This document shows positions 43,291 through 55,398 of a stretch of 64,000 nt of DNA, in pieces. The notes under the pieces were generated by a model that was not told the origin of the DNA, did not search any database, and saw only the letters and a program-made list of their open reading frames with translations. A program made the position numbers and the translations under genes. This stretch comes from Algicella marina (GTDB lineage: Bacteria; Pseudomonadota; Alphaproteobacteria; Rhodobacterales; Rhodobacteraceae): NCBI RefSeq assembly GCF_009931615.1, contig NZ_CP046620.1, forward strand, positions 1 through 64,000, in the 5' to 3' direction. Positions within the stretch are counted from its first letter, which is position 1; every line of letters starts with the position of its first letter.

Positions 43291-44256
43291 ATGACGGAAA
43301 AACCGAAAGTTGTGGTCACTCGAAAGCTGCCGTATGCTGTAGAGGCACGTCTTCAAGCTCTCTTTGATGTGAAGCTGAATCATGATGACCGCCCGCTTTC
43401 TACCGCCGAACTTGAGGTGGCGATGATGGGGGCGGACGGGCTGTTGCCGACGGTGACGGACGCCATCGATTCTGACTTGTTGAATGTGAAGGGCCGCAGG
43501 GCCGGGATCGTGGCCAACTTCGCCGTAGGTGTGAATAACATCGACCTTGCGGCCGCGGAGGCAGCGGGTGTGGTCGTAACGAACACGCCGGGGGTGCTTA
43601 CGGATGCAACAGCGGATATCGCGCTGACGCTGATGCTCAATGTAACGCGTGCAACATGGCCGGCCGAGAACAGATTGCGACGCGGTGAGTGGACGGGCTT
43701 CGCACCGACCGCGATGTTGGGCTCCGGCCTCCAGGACAAGGTATTGGGCATCATTGGCATGGGCCGGATCGGACAGGCGGTGGCCAAGCGGTGCCACTAC
43801 GGATTTGGTATGGATGTGATCTACTTCAACCGATCACCAGTAGCGGATCCGGGTGTGCCGGCGCAGGCGGTGGAGAGCATTGATGCCGTGATGGCGGAGG
43901 CGGATGTAATCAGCCTGCACCTTCCTGGCGGAGCTAACAATGACAAGGTTATTTCCGCTGCGCGAATCGCGCTGATGAAGCCCACGGCTTTCCTTGTGAA
44001 TACGGCGCGGGGCGATGTGATTGACGAGGACGCACTTGTTGCCGCCCTGCAAGAGCGGCGAATTGCCGGTGCGGGGTTGGACGTTTTCTACCATGAGCCT
44101 CGAGTGCCGGAGGCTCTCCGCTTGCTCGACAATGTCAGCCTTTTGCCACACCTAGGCTCCGCGACACTCGAAACGAGAACGGCGATGGGCATGCTGGCTG
44201 TCGACAATCTCGAAGCCCATTTCGCGGGTCGGCCCTACCCTGCGCGGGTGGTGTGA
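43291..44256 (+). CDS. D-2-hydroxyacid dehydrogenase (glyoxylate/hydroxypyruvate reductase type)
   Basis: A 321-residue NAD(P)-dependent dehydrogenase. The NAD loop is LGIIGMGRIGQAVAKR, the substrate Arg is in VNTARGDVIDEDAL, and the catalytic Glu and His are in VFYHEPRVPE and LLPHLGSATLETR. The substrate class is a glyoxylate or hydroxypyruvate reductase, also called D-glycerate dehydrogenase. It follows csaA by 12 bases. The last 22 bases overlap the 3' end of the convergent tdk gene. Confidence 0.92.
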   Translation: MTEKPKVVVTRKLPYAVEARLQALFDVKLNHDDRPLSTAELEVAMMGADGLLPTVTDAIDSDLLNVKGRRAGIVANFAVGVNNIDLAAAEAAGVVVTNTPGVLTDATADIALTLMLNVTRATWPAENRLRRGEWTGFAPTAMLGSGLQDKVLGIIGMGRIGQAVAKRCHYGFGMDVIYFNRSPVADPGVPAQAVESIDAVMAEADVISLHLPGGANNDKVISAARIALMKPTAFLVNTARGDVIDEDALVAALQERRIAGAGLDVFYHEPRVPEALRLLDNVSLLPHLGSATLETRTAMGMLAVDNLEAHFAGRPYPARVV

Positions 44257-44828
44257 GCGACGGCCTCTCTCCAATGACGACGGCAGAGCGAGACGTAGGT
44301 TTCGTTGCCGCCAACCTGAATCTGGGGACCTTCTTGCAATGCGTTGCCCTCTGCATCCAGGCGGACGACCATGGTGGCCTTACGGCCGCAGTGGCAGATC
44401 GTCCGGACCTCGCGCATCTCGTCTGCAAGGGCGAGCAACGCCGCCGAACCGGGAAAGAGTTTGCCGCGAAAATCCACACGCAATCCGTAAGCCATGACGG
44501 GAACGCCAAGATCATCAACAGTATCAACGAGTTGCCAGACCTGTTCCTCCGTCAGCCACTGGGCCTCGTCGACGAGTATGCAGGCGACCGGACCGAGATT
44601 TAGGCGCGTCGCGATCAGGTTGAACAGATCCGTCTGCTGGTTGTAGGTGTCGGCTTCTGCTGAGATGCCGATGCGGCTCTTGATGCGGCCGGGGCCGGAA
44701 CGGTGATCGAAGTCTGCGGTCAGAAGATAGGTCTCCATCCCGCGTTCGTTGTAGTTGTAGGACGCCTGCAGCAGCACGGTGCTCTTGCCGGCGTTCATCG
44801 TGGAGTAGTTGAAATAGAGCTTTGCCAT
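44235..44828 (-). CDS. tdk: Thymidine kinase
   Basis: A 197-residue type II thymidine kinase. The P-loop is NAGKSTVLLQASYNYNERG, the Walker-B/catalytic Glu is in LVDEAQWLTEEQV and the zinc-lasso region follows (TICHCGRKATMV, ETYVSLCRRHW). It phosphorylates thymidine in salvage. Its stop lies inside the last codons of the dehydrogenase gene on the other strand. A 50-residue coiled-coil gene is 43 bases upstream on the same strand. Confidence 0.96.
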   Translation of the reverse strand: MAKLYFNYSTMNAGKSTVLLQASYNYNERGMETYLLTADFDHRSGPGRIKSRIGISAEADTYNQQTDLFNLIATRLNLGPVACILVDEAQWLTEEQVWQLVDTVDDLGVPVMAYGLRVDFRGKLFPGSAALLALADEMREVRTICHCGRKATMVVRLDAEGNALQEGPQIQVGGNETYVSLCRRHWREAVAHTTRAG

Positions 44829-44871
44829 GCCCCGGGGATGTGCCGGGACATTGGCGCTGCGTCAAGCCTGA

Positions 44872-45024
44872 TCAGGCGTCTTCGGACTCCTTGGAGGGCT
44901 TCAGAGAAGCGAGTTCCGCCTTCAGCGTGTCGAGTTCGGCTTTCAATTCCGCGATACGTGTGCGGAGGTAGAATCGGCGCATGCCCGGGCGCTCTTTCTT
45001 CGGGGATTCTGCATCGGTGGCCAT
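44872..45024 (-). CDS. Small coiled-coil protein, 50 residues
   Basis: A frame starting at ATG 45024 with CAGGAGA eight bases upstream, an excellent ribosome site. The product has a basic middle (KKERPGMRRFYLRTRI) and a leucine heptad helix (AELKAELDTLKAELASLK), ending in acidic SEDA. It stands 43 bases upstream of tdk in the same direction. No family recognised; the design resembles small coiled-coil assembly factors. A 12-base palindrome GCCTGATCAGGC (44866-44877) overlaps its stop. Confidence 0.7.
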   Translation of the reverse strand: MATDAESPKKERPGMRRFYLRTRIAELKAELDTLKAELASLKPSKESEDA

Positions 45025-45142
45025 GGTGAAAGTCTCCTGCAAGTTGTGTAAGTGGACGATGCGCCTGTCACCGTTCCGGAAACAAGCAAATTCTCAGAAA
45101 ACGGCTGAACTGAGCCCAAATATGTAGATTTTCGCCCAGAAA

Positions 45143-45169
45143 TCGGCCGTTTGCGCGAAAAACGGCCGA
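45143..45169. repeat. Ten-pair perfect hairpin
   Basis: TCGGCCGTTT (45143-45152), loop GCGCGAA, AAACGGCCGA (45160-45169). No clear T-run follows on either strand, so its role is open. It is just upstream of the 11-base tandem repeat. Confidence 0.6.
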
Positions 45170-45182
45170 CGGGGTGGGGCAA

Positions 45183-45226
45183 GTATGGATTTGGTATGGA
45201 TTTGGTATGGGTTCGGTATGGCATCG
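45183..45226. repeat. Four tandem 11-base units
   Basis: Two exact GTATGGATTTG copies (45183-45204) are followed by GTATGGGTTCG and GTATGGCATCG (45205-45226). Every unit starts GTATGG. Tandem arrays of this length may bind protein or mark slippage; here they are in non-coding DNA. Confidence 0.85.
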
Positions 45227-45302
45227 CGCCGGAGGGCGGGATCAGACCAATGGCACGAGGGGCACATCACAACCAGCAAGTGCGACAAGTGAGAGGAGGA
45301 CG

Positions 45303-45446
45303 ATGATACGAAGCATTGGGATGGCCTTTTCGGTTATGTCGCTGCGGGATAGGGGAGTGGCCGGTGGATGGCAACCATCGGTTAATCAAGACCTGCTATT
45401 TGGAGATGCTAATCGCACTGGAATGGAGGTTTCCGAAAGTTCATGA
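45303..45446 (+). CDS. Candidate 47-residue ORF with strong ribosome site
   Basis: ATG at 45303 preceded by GAGAGGAGGACG, an almost ideal Shine-Dalgarno. The predicted peptide opens MIRSIGMAFSVMSLRD and has no recognisable domain or signal. Its presence in the otherwise gene-free region is what draws attention; the coding case rests on the ribosome site alone. Confidence 0.3.
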   Translation: MIRSIGMAFSVMSLRDRGVAGGWQPSVNQDLLFGDANRTGMEVSESS

Positions 45447-46888
45447 AGCCGAGAGCAGGACTATCAAGGTGAATGAGATGCATGATGATGGAACGGATGT
45501 CTGAACGGTAAAATCATGAAAGCATCTCACAGCCAATGGTGGACCGGTATCACGAGACGGATCGTTCGGAGTTGGCGCGTGGCTGTCCAACAAACTGTTG
45601 GGCTGGGAGCGAAGGGTGCGGTTGGTTAGTTTGAAGATGCCTGCCAGACCAGAATCGCCCGGTACCCGAGACTGTCGAATAAGCGCACCGGGAAATTATG
45701 GGAACAATGCTCCAATGTTGGTTGAGCCGGACCCATTGGTTGCGTTGACGGAGTCGTGCTTTCTTACGTGTTGGATTGCGCCGTCACCGCTTCGAGGAAC
45801 TATTACCGGGCAGTGATGGGACTGTCGGCAACCGACGGTGAGATTCGTCCGGGCAGGAAGGCGAGCGATGCGTGCGAAATGGGCTTGGATAGCCCTGCCG
45901 TCCGAGGGTATTGTCGTCGCTACATTTCTGCTGCCTATTTGCGGGTGCCGACGTCGGAATATTGGTTTCATGGTTTAGGTGCGCGAACATTTGGATGAAG
46001 TCTTCTTTCAGAGAAACCATTTCTGGTGACAATCGACAGGCGCGTTGTCCCGGTCCGGTGAGGGGTCGCCTAAGTGCTGACCGAAGGTGGCGCAGCCATT
46101 TGGCGGCTACGACCGGGAAAGCGAAAGGCCGCTGCGGTAACGCTTCCCTTCTGATGGATCAACACGCGCGAATGAAGCGATGAAGCCGTCGTCTCCAGTC
46201 CGTGATAATGTTGAGAAGTGACATTCCACAGGGAGTGATCTCGTTCAGGCCAGCGACTTTTCGATGGGAGACGGATAGAGCTGAAACCTCTCATAGGCCA
46301 AGGCCTGACAGGGTGGGAGGTCTTCGAAGCTTTGTTCCGTTCCGGCGATCCTCATGAGCACGGACATATGAAGCCGACCCCGACGGCTATGGCCCAACGA
46401 CGTGACAAGACATGCCCGTTCGACCAACAGAGTGGATGCCAGCCGGAAGAACTCGGCCGCGCATTGACTTCCATTGCCGTTAAAGCGGCGGTTCAACGGG
46501 TTGATCAGCGCTCACTCTGCCGGAAGAAGTGCGGGCGCAGCACTTCGTGTAGTCGGTTTGAGCGCAGTTCGCAGCTCATGTGCCGATTTGCAGGCATTCG
46601 GGTAACAGGTCGCACGATTTTTCGCTGCCCAATCGGCGCGGGCTGTGGAGACCGGGCTCTTAGATGGAGGCGTTGGTGCATCTAGTGCGATGACTGTGAG
46701 AGAATTATGATGGGCCTGCACCAGCCGATGACGCTACATCGATAATGGGTATCAATGTGTGAAAGATCGGGCGTTTCCCGGGTGGAAAACCCGGTCCAAC
46801 CGCCCAGCTGCCGATCGGTTTGCGGGAAGTTGAGACGAAGGAAGTCAAGAGGCGCGGTTGCGCTGCTGGCATCGTGGCCAGGACGCCC

Positions 46889-50197
<3,309 letters not shown>

Positions 50198-50517
50198 ATC
50201 GGGCCCCGTCGGTCAATCGCGCAAATTGGCGGTGTGATACGGGGGACGGACGGGGGAGGCAAGGGGGGATGGGGTGCGATGTGGGGGAGGCTGGGACAAA
50301 AGGGAGGCTGAATTGGCGTCCGCGCCCGAATTCCGGGTAAAACCGTCTCTCTGACACCTGCCTTTAGTGGCGTGAACCTGTGAAGGAACAGAGTGTTGGT
50401 AGGCAAGGGTGGCGACCGATGGTGACGATGGCAATACTCTCTCGCCGGGATGTGCCCGCGCTATCGGTGAGAGCCTGTGCTTGGACGGCCGGATGGTGGC
50501 AAGCGGAGGGGGATTTT
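50198..50517. other. carB leader and intergenic region with G-run cluster
   Basis: This 320-base gap lies between the carB start and the end of an upstream SDR gene, both on the minus strand. No ORF looks coding. On the plus strand (the template for carB) 50241-50287 holds five runs of four to six G in 47 bases. Confidence 0.5.
50241..50287 (+). promoter_or_regulatory. Potential G-quadruplex in the carB upstream region
   Basis: G-runs at 50241-50245, 50252-50256, 50263-50268, 50271-50274 and 50283-50287, separated by two to eight bases, satisfy the usual quadruplex pattern. It is on the strand opposite to carB mRNA, 44 to 90 bases before the start codon. A regulatory effect is speculation. 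Confidence 0.5.
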
Positions 50518-51342
50518 TCAGGGTGTGACATTGGCAAAGAGTGTCACGGGAGTTGCGACGCTCATGCCGCCATCAACTGGCAGAATGGCACCAGACACGT
50601 AGGCTCCGGCGCGAGAGGTGAGGTAGAGTGCGGCACCGGCGATATCCTCGGCGGTGCCAAGGCGACCGAGGGGGACGTTGGCGGCGACCTGGGCCGCGCC
50701 TTTGTCGGTGCCCGTGGCGAAAGCCGTCATGCGGCTGGGGAACGGGCCGGGTGCCAGCGCGTTGACAGTGATGTGGCGGCCTGCGAATTCGGCTGCAAAA
50801 ACCTTGGTGAGATGATGCACGGCAGCTTTGGACATGGTGTAGGAATAGGCCCCCTCGGCGACGGGGACCGTCCCCATTACCGAGCCGATGTTGAGGATGC
50901 GGGCTGGGTCCTGTTCCGTGGCTGCCGCCTGCAGATGCGGAAGGAGGGAGCGGGTAAGCGTGAACAGGCCAGCGACATTGATGTTGAACACACGTTCCCA
51001 CTGTGCGTGGGGGAAAGTTGTGAGCGGTTCGCCCCATGATATGCCGGCATTGTTGACCAGGATATCCAGCCTGTCGCAGCGAGCGGCGACATCGTCGCAA
51101 AGGGTGGCGATCGAGGCCTCGGATCCGACATCGCCTGCAAAGCCTTCGACGCTGCCGGAAGGGCTTGTTGCCATGATCTCGGTGGCAACGCGTTCGCAGG
51201 TGTCACCCTTGCGGGAGGCGATGAGCACATGTGCCCCGCCGTTGGCGAGTGCTTCGGCGACCATGCGGCCTATGCCGGTGGCACCACCTGTAACAAGAGC
51301 CGTCTTGCCGCTGACCGAGAACAAATCCTGCCATGCCGTCAT
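50518..51342 (-). CDS. SDR-family oxidoreductase
   Basis: A 274-residue classical short-chain dehydrogenase: ALVTGGATGIGRMVAEAL (NAD(P) loop), ILVNNAGISWGEPL, Ser in NIGSVMGTV and the catalytic Tyr-x3-Lys in YSYTMSKAAVHHLTK, then a C-terminal DGGMSVA. Substrate not predictable. The ATG at 51342 sits behind GGAGGTGAAG; an in-frame GTG three codons earlier overlaps that site and is unlikely. Confidence 0.92.
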   Translation of the reverse strand: MTAWQDLFSVSGKTALVTGGATGIGRMVAEALANGGAHVLIASRKGDTCERVATEIMATSPSGSVEGFAGDVGSEASIATLCDDVAARCDRLDILVNNAGISWGEPLTTFPHAQWERVFNINVAGLFTLTRSLLPHLQAAATEQDPARILNIGSVMGTVPVAEGAYSYTMSKAAVHHLTKVFAAEFAGRHITVNALAPGPFPSRMTAFATGTDKGAAQVAANVPLGRLGTAEDIAGAALYLTSRAGAYVSGAILPVDGGMSVATPVTLFANVTP

Positions 51343-51441
51343 GTTCTTCACCTCCGTTTACGTCAAGGTCGCGGATATTACACCTGCGCCGTATTCCCGC
51401 CATAGTTCGCCCGGAAAATGGGACGAGAGCAGGTCAGGAAA

Positions 51442-51708
51442 ATGTTGTTCATTATAAGTATCATAGCCGGTGGCATCGGCGCCAGCGCGGTGGCCGGGAT
51501 GTTTCCCGGGCGCTGCTTGCGTGGCGTGGCAGGCGTTGCCGTGGGTTTGCTGGCCGGAACCTTGTGCTGGGTTATACTGGATGATTTCCTGACGGCTTCG
51601 ATCGACCAGTTCATGACACTGATCATGACCTTTGTTCTGGCGGCGTCGGCGGGGGCGGTGGTGAATGTCGTGCTTGGTTCCCTGCTGCGGTTGTTGCGCG
51701 ACAAGTAA
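51442..51708 (+). CDS. Small membrane protein of unknown function
   Basis: About 88 residues and three hydrophobic stretches: IISIIAGGIGASAVAGMF, GVAGVAVGLLAGTLCWVIL and LIMTFVLAASAGAVVNVVLG. No catalytic motif; Gly/Ala-rich helices suggest a compact bundle. The ATG at 51442 has CAGGAA immediately upstream; another ATG at 51418 is possible. It precedes the acetyltransferase gene on the same strand. Confidence 0.65.
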   Translation: MLFIISIIAGGIGASAVAGMFPGRCLRGVAGVAVGLLAGTLCWVILDDFLTASIDQFMTLIMTFVLAASAGAVVNVVLGSLLRLLRDK

Positions 51709-51750
51709 CGGGGACTTGAGCGCGATCGCGGATGCGTCCAGTCTGCTGCG

Positions 51751-52296
51751 ATGACAAGTGAACGGGACAAGATGGCCGCCGGCGCGTGGTACAATTGCGT
51801 GGATCCGGAACTTGATGAGCTGCGCGAGAGGGCGCGGAAGGCTGTCCATGCACATAATCACGCAGAGCCTGTGGCGCGGCCGCAGGCCGGTGCGGCGCTG
51901 CAGGCCTTGCTGGGTGAGTTTGGCACGGGGGCGATGATCGAGGCGCCGTTCCATTGTGCCTACGGTTTCAACCTGTACTTGGGCCAGGGCGTCTACATCA
52001 ACGCCGGCTGCACAATCCTCGACACAGCCGAGGTGCGAATCGGTGCGGGCACGATGCTGGGGCCGGGGGTGCATGTCTATTGCGCCGAGCATCACAAGGA
52101 TCCGCAGTTGCGCGCGGAAGGGCTGGAATGTGCGTTGCCGGTGACGCTGGGGCGCAATGTATGGGTCGGTGGCCGTGCCATCATCCTCGCCGGAGTCAGC
52201 ATCGGAGACGATGCAATTGTAGCTGCCGGTGCATTGGTGACTCGGGATGTCCCTGCGGGTGCGAGAGTGATTGGCAGCCCGGCGCGGGTGGTGTGA
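51751..52296 (+). CDS. Maltose/galactoside O-acetyltransferase-type hexapeptide protein
   Basis: A 181-residue left-handed beta-helix acetyltransferase of the Maa/LacA group. The N-terminal SERDKMAAGAWYNCVDPEL matches E. coli Maa in length and pattern, supporting this start. The hexapeptide region has INAGCTILDTAEVRIGAG, the catalytic His in VYCAEHHKD and VWVGGRAIILAGVSIGDDAIVAAGALVTRDVP at the end. It acetylates a sugar hydroxyl using acetyl-CoA. Confidence 0.92.
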   Translation: MTSERDKMAAGAWYNCVDPELDELRERARKAVHAHNHAEPVARPQAGAALQALLGEFGTGAMIEAPFHCAYGFNLYLGQGVYINAGCTILDTAEVRIGAGTMLGPGVHVYCAEHHKDPQLRAEGLECALPVTLGRNVWVGGRAIILAGVSIGDDAIVAAGALVTRDVPAGARVIGSPARVV

Positions 52297-52313
52297 CAAT
52301 CAGCAGTGGCAGG

Positions 52314-52958
52314 CTAATCGGTCTCGCGCAGCGCCTCGTAGGAGACCATGACGCTGCGGGCATATGCCTCACGCTCCGTCAGGCGCTGATAGTAGGCGCT
52401 GACATGGGGCAGGTGCGGCCTGTCCACGGGTATCGTGAAATAGCGATAGAGAACATGGCCGAAGACGATGTCGGCGAGGGTGAATTCTGGCGTGGCAAGG
52501 AACGGTCGGGTGGCGAGCCGGTCTTCGGCAATTTCCATGTAGCGGATGAGCAGGCGCATGGCCTCGGCTATGGCTGCGGGTTCCTGGCGGGAGGGTGGTG
52601 TGCGGATCACCCGCCAGAAAACCGGGGCAGTGAAGCGGGTGGCGATGTTGACCTTCGCCCATTCCGCCCATTTGTCCACCTGTGCGCGTGCGAGCGGATC
52701 CTCCGGCCAGAAGGGTGCCTTGGCGTAGCGGTTGGCGAGATAGCGCAAGATCGCACCACTCTCCCAGATCGGTGAACCGTCACCGTCTTGCAGGGTCGGT
52801 ACGGTGCCATTGGGATTGAGGGCGCGGTAGGCGGGTGTGTCGACGACGCCGAAGCGGTGGCCGGCGTCTTTTCGATCGTGGTCAAGGCTCAATTCTTCCA
52901 GACACCATCGCACGGCCTGCACGTTGGAACTGTCGGACCGGCCCCAGAGTGTGATCAT
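52314..52958 (-). CDS. Glutathione S-transferase
   Basis: A 214-residue GST. The thioredoxin-like half starts ITLWGRSDSSNVQAVRWCLEEL, with an SNV stretch in the usual active-site spot, then NPNGTVPTLQDGD and WESGAILRYLANRYA. The helical half has FTLADIVFGHVLYRYF. It conjugates or reduces substrates with glutathione. It is convergent with the acetyltransferase gene and ends 18 bases after it. Confidence 0.93.
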   Translation of the reverse strand: MITLWGRSDSSNVQAVRWCLEELSLDHDRKDAGHRFGVVDTPAYRALNPNGTVPTLQDGDGSPIWESGAILRYLANRYAKAPFWPEDPLARAQVDKWAEWAKVNIATRFTAPVFWRVIRTPPSRQEPAAIAEAMRLLIRYMEIAEDRLATRPFLATPEFTLADIVFGHVLYRYFTIPVDRPHLPHVSAYYQRLTEREAYARSVMVSYEALRETD

Positions 52959-53017
52959 GCTTCCGTTCCCTGTCTCACCGTTGCGTGGCCGTTCGCGGCA
53001 TACGCATGAGTGCGCTG

Positions 53018-53833
53018 TCAGTCCCGCAAGCCCAGCACATCTATCATGTCGTATTGGCCCGGTTGACGCCCTCGGCCCCAGAGCGCTGCCTTGACGGCAC
53101 CGCGGGCGAAGATCATCCGGTCGGTGGCGACGTGGCGGAGGATGATACGCTCGCCATCGGCTGCGAAAATCACGTCATGCTCGCCGGTGACGTCGCCGCC
53201 ACGCAGGGCGACCATGCCTATATCGCCGCGCCTGCGGGCACCTGTCTGGCCATCGCGGCCCCTGTCCGAGACATCCGCCAGCTTCACGCCCCGGCCTTCC
53301 GCTGCGGCTTCGGCCAGCATCAGGGCCGTTCCGGAAGGGGCATCAACCTTGTGACGATGGTGCATCTCCACCACCTCGATGTCGTAATCGGGATCGAGAG
53401 CCGCGGCGATCCGGCGGGTGAGCAGCGTCAGAAGATTGACGCCGAGGCTCATGTTACCGGCGCGCACGATCACGGCATGGCGGGCGGCCGGTTCGAGCTT
53501 CGCGAGATCCTCCGCCTCCATGCCCGTTGTGCCGATAACGTGGATGGCGCGGGCCTGCGCGGCGAGTTCGGCGTGGGCGACGGTGGCCTTCGGGGCGGTG
53601 AAGTCGATCACTGCCTCGGCCCCGGCAAACACTTCGAGTGGATCATCGGATACAGTCACGCCGCGGGGGGCGATACCCATGGCCTCGCCGAGGTCACGGC
53701 CGACCCAATCATGGCCGGCACGCTCCGTAGCGCCGCAGAGCATGCAGCGCTCGCTCTCGCCGATGGCCTGGACCAGCATCTGGCCCATTCGGCCGGAAAC
53801 ACCCAGAACCGCTATGCGCATTGCTTCGCTCAT
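53018..53833 (-). CDS. dapB: 4-hydroxy-tetrahydrodipicolinate reductase
   Basis: A 271-residue DapB for lysine and diaminopimelate synthesis. The NAD(P)H loop is [14 protein letters not shown], then [18 protein letters not shown] and the active-site [18 protein letters not shown]. The ATG at 53833 follows GGGAGAG; an upstream frame to 53974 does not look coding. It is divergent from rbfA-truB, the usual Rhodobacterales order. Confidence 0.97.
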   Translation of the reverse strand: MSEAMRIAVLGVSGRMGQMLVQAIGESERCMLCGATERAGHDWVGRDLGEAMGIAPRGVTVSDDPLEVFAGAEAVIDFTAPKATVAHAELAAQARAIHVIGTTGMEAEDLAKLEPAARHAVIVRAGNMSLGVNLLTLLTRRIAAALDPDYDIEVVEMHHRHKVDAPSGTALMLAEAAAEGRGVKLADVSDRGRDGQTGARRRGDIGMVALRGGDVTGEHDVIFAADGERIILRHVATDRMIFARGAVKAALWGRGRQPGQYDMIDVLGLRD

Positions 53834-54018
53834 CACGCTCTCCCTCGTTTTCCATCCAATTAACGCCATGACACAGCGTTGCCTACCGCCTGATGGCAAA
53901 TTATGCCGATCAGAACGGTTCGAGCCGGGAATTCTTGCGGGAAGCATCAGGAGACAGCCGCCGCCGCTTGGCAATCCGCGGCAAAGGTCTTACATCGACG
54001 GGCAAAGGAGCCTCCGAC

Positions 54019-54414
54019 ATGTCAAAGCGTGATCATATGCCAAGCCGCGGCCCGAGCCAGCGCCAGTTGCGCGTGGGCGAACTGATCCGGCGGACACTTT
54101 CGGACGTGCTGGCGCGCGGCGATCTGTTCGATCCCGATCTGGCGGGGGTGTCGATCACCGTTGGCGAAGTTCAGACGTCGCCGGATCTGAAACAGGCGAG
54201 AGTTCATGTCATGCCGCTGGGCGGCCGCGACGCTGACAAGGTGATCGAGGCGCTGAACCGGAATAAGAGCGAGTTGCGCAAGGAAATCACGCGCGACATG
54301 ACGCTGAAGTTTTCGCCGGACCTGAAATTCGTGCCCGATACCACCTTCGACCAGATGGACGAGACGCGGCGGCTTCTGTCCGAGGAGCGTGTGCGCCGCG
54401 ACGTCGAGAACTGA
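54019..54414 (+). CDS. rbfA: 30S ribosome-binding factor RbfA
   Basis: A 131-residue KH-like ribosome assembly factor. It contains [47 protein letters not shown] and the end segment [19 protein letters not shown], all typical of RbfA. It helps 16S rRNA maturation on the small subunit. Start at 54019 behind AAAGGAG. truB begins four bases after its stop. Confidence 0.95.
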   Translation: MSKRDHMPSRGPSQRQLRVGELIRRTLSDVLARGDLFDPDLAGVSITVGEVQTSPDLKQARVHVMPLGGRDADKVIEALNRNKSELRKEITRDMTLKFSPDLKFVPDTTFDQMDETRRLLSEERVRRDVEN

Positions 54415-54418
54415 GCGT

Positions 54419-55330
54419 ATGGCGCGGAGGCGGAAGGGCAGGCCCATCACCGGCTGGATGGTGATCGACAAACCCGCGGGTATCACTTCATCCGCTGTCG
54501 TCAACAAGGTGCGCTGGGCGCTGGAAGCGCAGAAAGCCGGGCACGCCGGAACGCTTGACCCGGATGCCACCGGACTTCTGGTCGTGGCGCTCGGTGAGGC
54601 GACAAAGGCGCTGTCGGCACTGACGGATGCGCTTAAAACCTATGAGTTCACTGTCAACTGGGGGGCCGCAACGAGCACCGATGATGCCAGTGGCGAAGTT
54701 CTGGAGCAGTGCGAGGCAAGGCCTTCAGAAGCTGACGTGCGGGCGATGCTGCCTGATTTTACCGGAGATATAATGCAGGTGCCGCCGCAGGTTTCTGCAG
54801 TCAAGGTCGACGGTCAGCGCGCCTATGATCTGGCGAGGGAGGGCGAGGTCATGGAACTGGCTGCCCGACCACTCTTTGTCGAGACGCTTGAACTTGTTTC
54901 CGCCTCCCGTGATCAGGTGACGCTGCGGATGACATGTGGCAAGGGTGGCTACGTGCGGTCAATTGCACGGGACATGGGCGCGGCGCTGGGCTGCCTTGGC
55001 CATGTTCAGCACTTGCGACGCGTGGAAACCGGGCATTGGACTGAAGCCGACGCCGTGCCGTTCTCGCGGATAGAGGAACTTGAGCGGACGCCGGCGCTGG
55101 ATGCATTGGTTCGGCCATTGGTGGATGGGTTGGCGATTTTACCGGAGTGCAGATGCAGTACTGCCGGGGGGCATGCCCTGCGTCACGGCAATCCCGGCGA
55201 GATGCTGGAATGCCAGGCCGGAACCGGTGAGCTTGCGTTTGCCAGTGTGGATGGGGCACCTGTTGCGATAGGCGAGGCCGTCGCCGGACAGTTTCATCCC
55301 AAACGGGTGTTTGTCTTCGCTGACACCTGA
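54419..55330 (+). CDS. truB: tRNA pseudouridine(55) synthase
   Basis: A 303-residue TruB. The catalytic Asp47 is in [24 protein letters not shown], with [10 protein letters not shown] and [22 protein letters not shown] downstream and [19 protein letters not shown], the standard substrate-binding segments. It makes pseudouridine 55 in the T-loop of tRNAs. Close to rbfA (four bases), as in other proteobacteria. Confidence 0.97.
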   Translation: MARRRKGRPITGWMVIDKPAGITSSAVVNKVRWALEAQKAGHAGTLDPDATGLLVVALGEATKALSALTDALKTYEFTVNWGAATSTDDASGEVLEQCEARPSEADVRAMLPDFTGDIMQVPPQVSAVKVDGQRAYDLAREGEVMELAARPLFVETLELVSASRDQVTLRMTCGKGGYVRSIARDMGAALGCLGHVQHLRRVETGHWTEADAVPFSRIEELERTPALDALVRPLVDGLAILPECRCSTAGGHALRHGNPGEMLECQAGTGELAFASVDGAPVAIGEAVAGQFHPKRVFVFADT

Positions 55331-55335
55331 ACGCG

Positions 55336-55357
55336 AAAAGACCCGCCGTGCGGCGGG
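55336..55357 (-). terminator. Terminator between truB and the secreted unknown
   Basis: CCCGCCG (55342-55348), loop TG, CGGCGGG (55351-55357). On the minus strand it is followed by TCTTTTC, so it terminates the convergent gene that ends at 55399; on the plus strand the stem closes the truB transcript without a T-run. Confidence 0.75.
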
Positions 55358-55398
55358 CCTCTCCGTGTACTCATCCCCAAGGGGATACTCTGAAACGA

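Larger units (their letters stand above)
45025..46888. other. Long gene-poor region of 1.86 kb
   Basis: No frame on either strand gives a recognisable protein; the ORFs are short, Ser/Arg/Cys-rich and lack ribosome sites, except one 47-codon frame at 45303. G+C looks lower than in the flanking genes. It carries a 10-pair hairpin (45143-45169) and a tandem repeat (45183-45226). Degraded genes, a decayed mobile element, or an untranslated RNA are all possible; I could not identify terminal repeats or a transposase remnant. Confidence 0.5.

Noticed and set aside
45249-45266. TGGCACG sequence that resembles the -24 element of a sigma-54 promoter
   Set aside because: The matching -12 element (TTGC) is not at the right spacing.
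45025-46888. Insertion sequence or integrase remnant
   Set aside because: I looked for terminal inverted repeats, target duplications and transposase motifs and found none that hold, so only a gene-poor region is reported.
53918-53932. GGTTCGAGCC similar to a tRNA T-arm
   Set aside because: No acceptor stem, anticodon loop or D-arm fits around it; it lies in the dapB-rbfA gap without tRNA shape.
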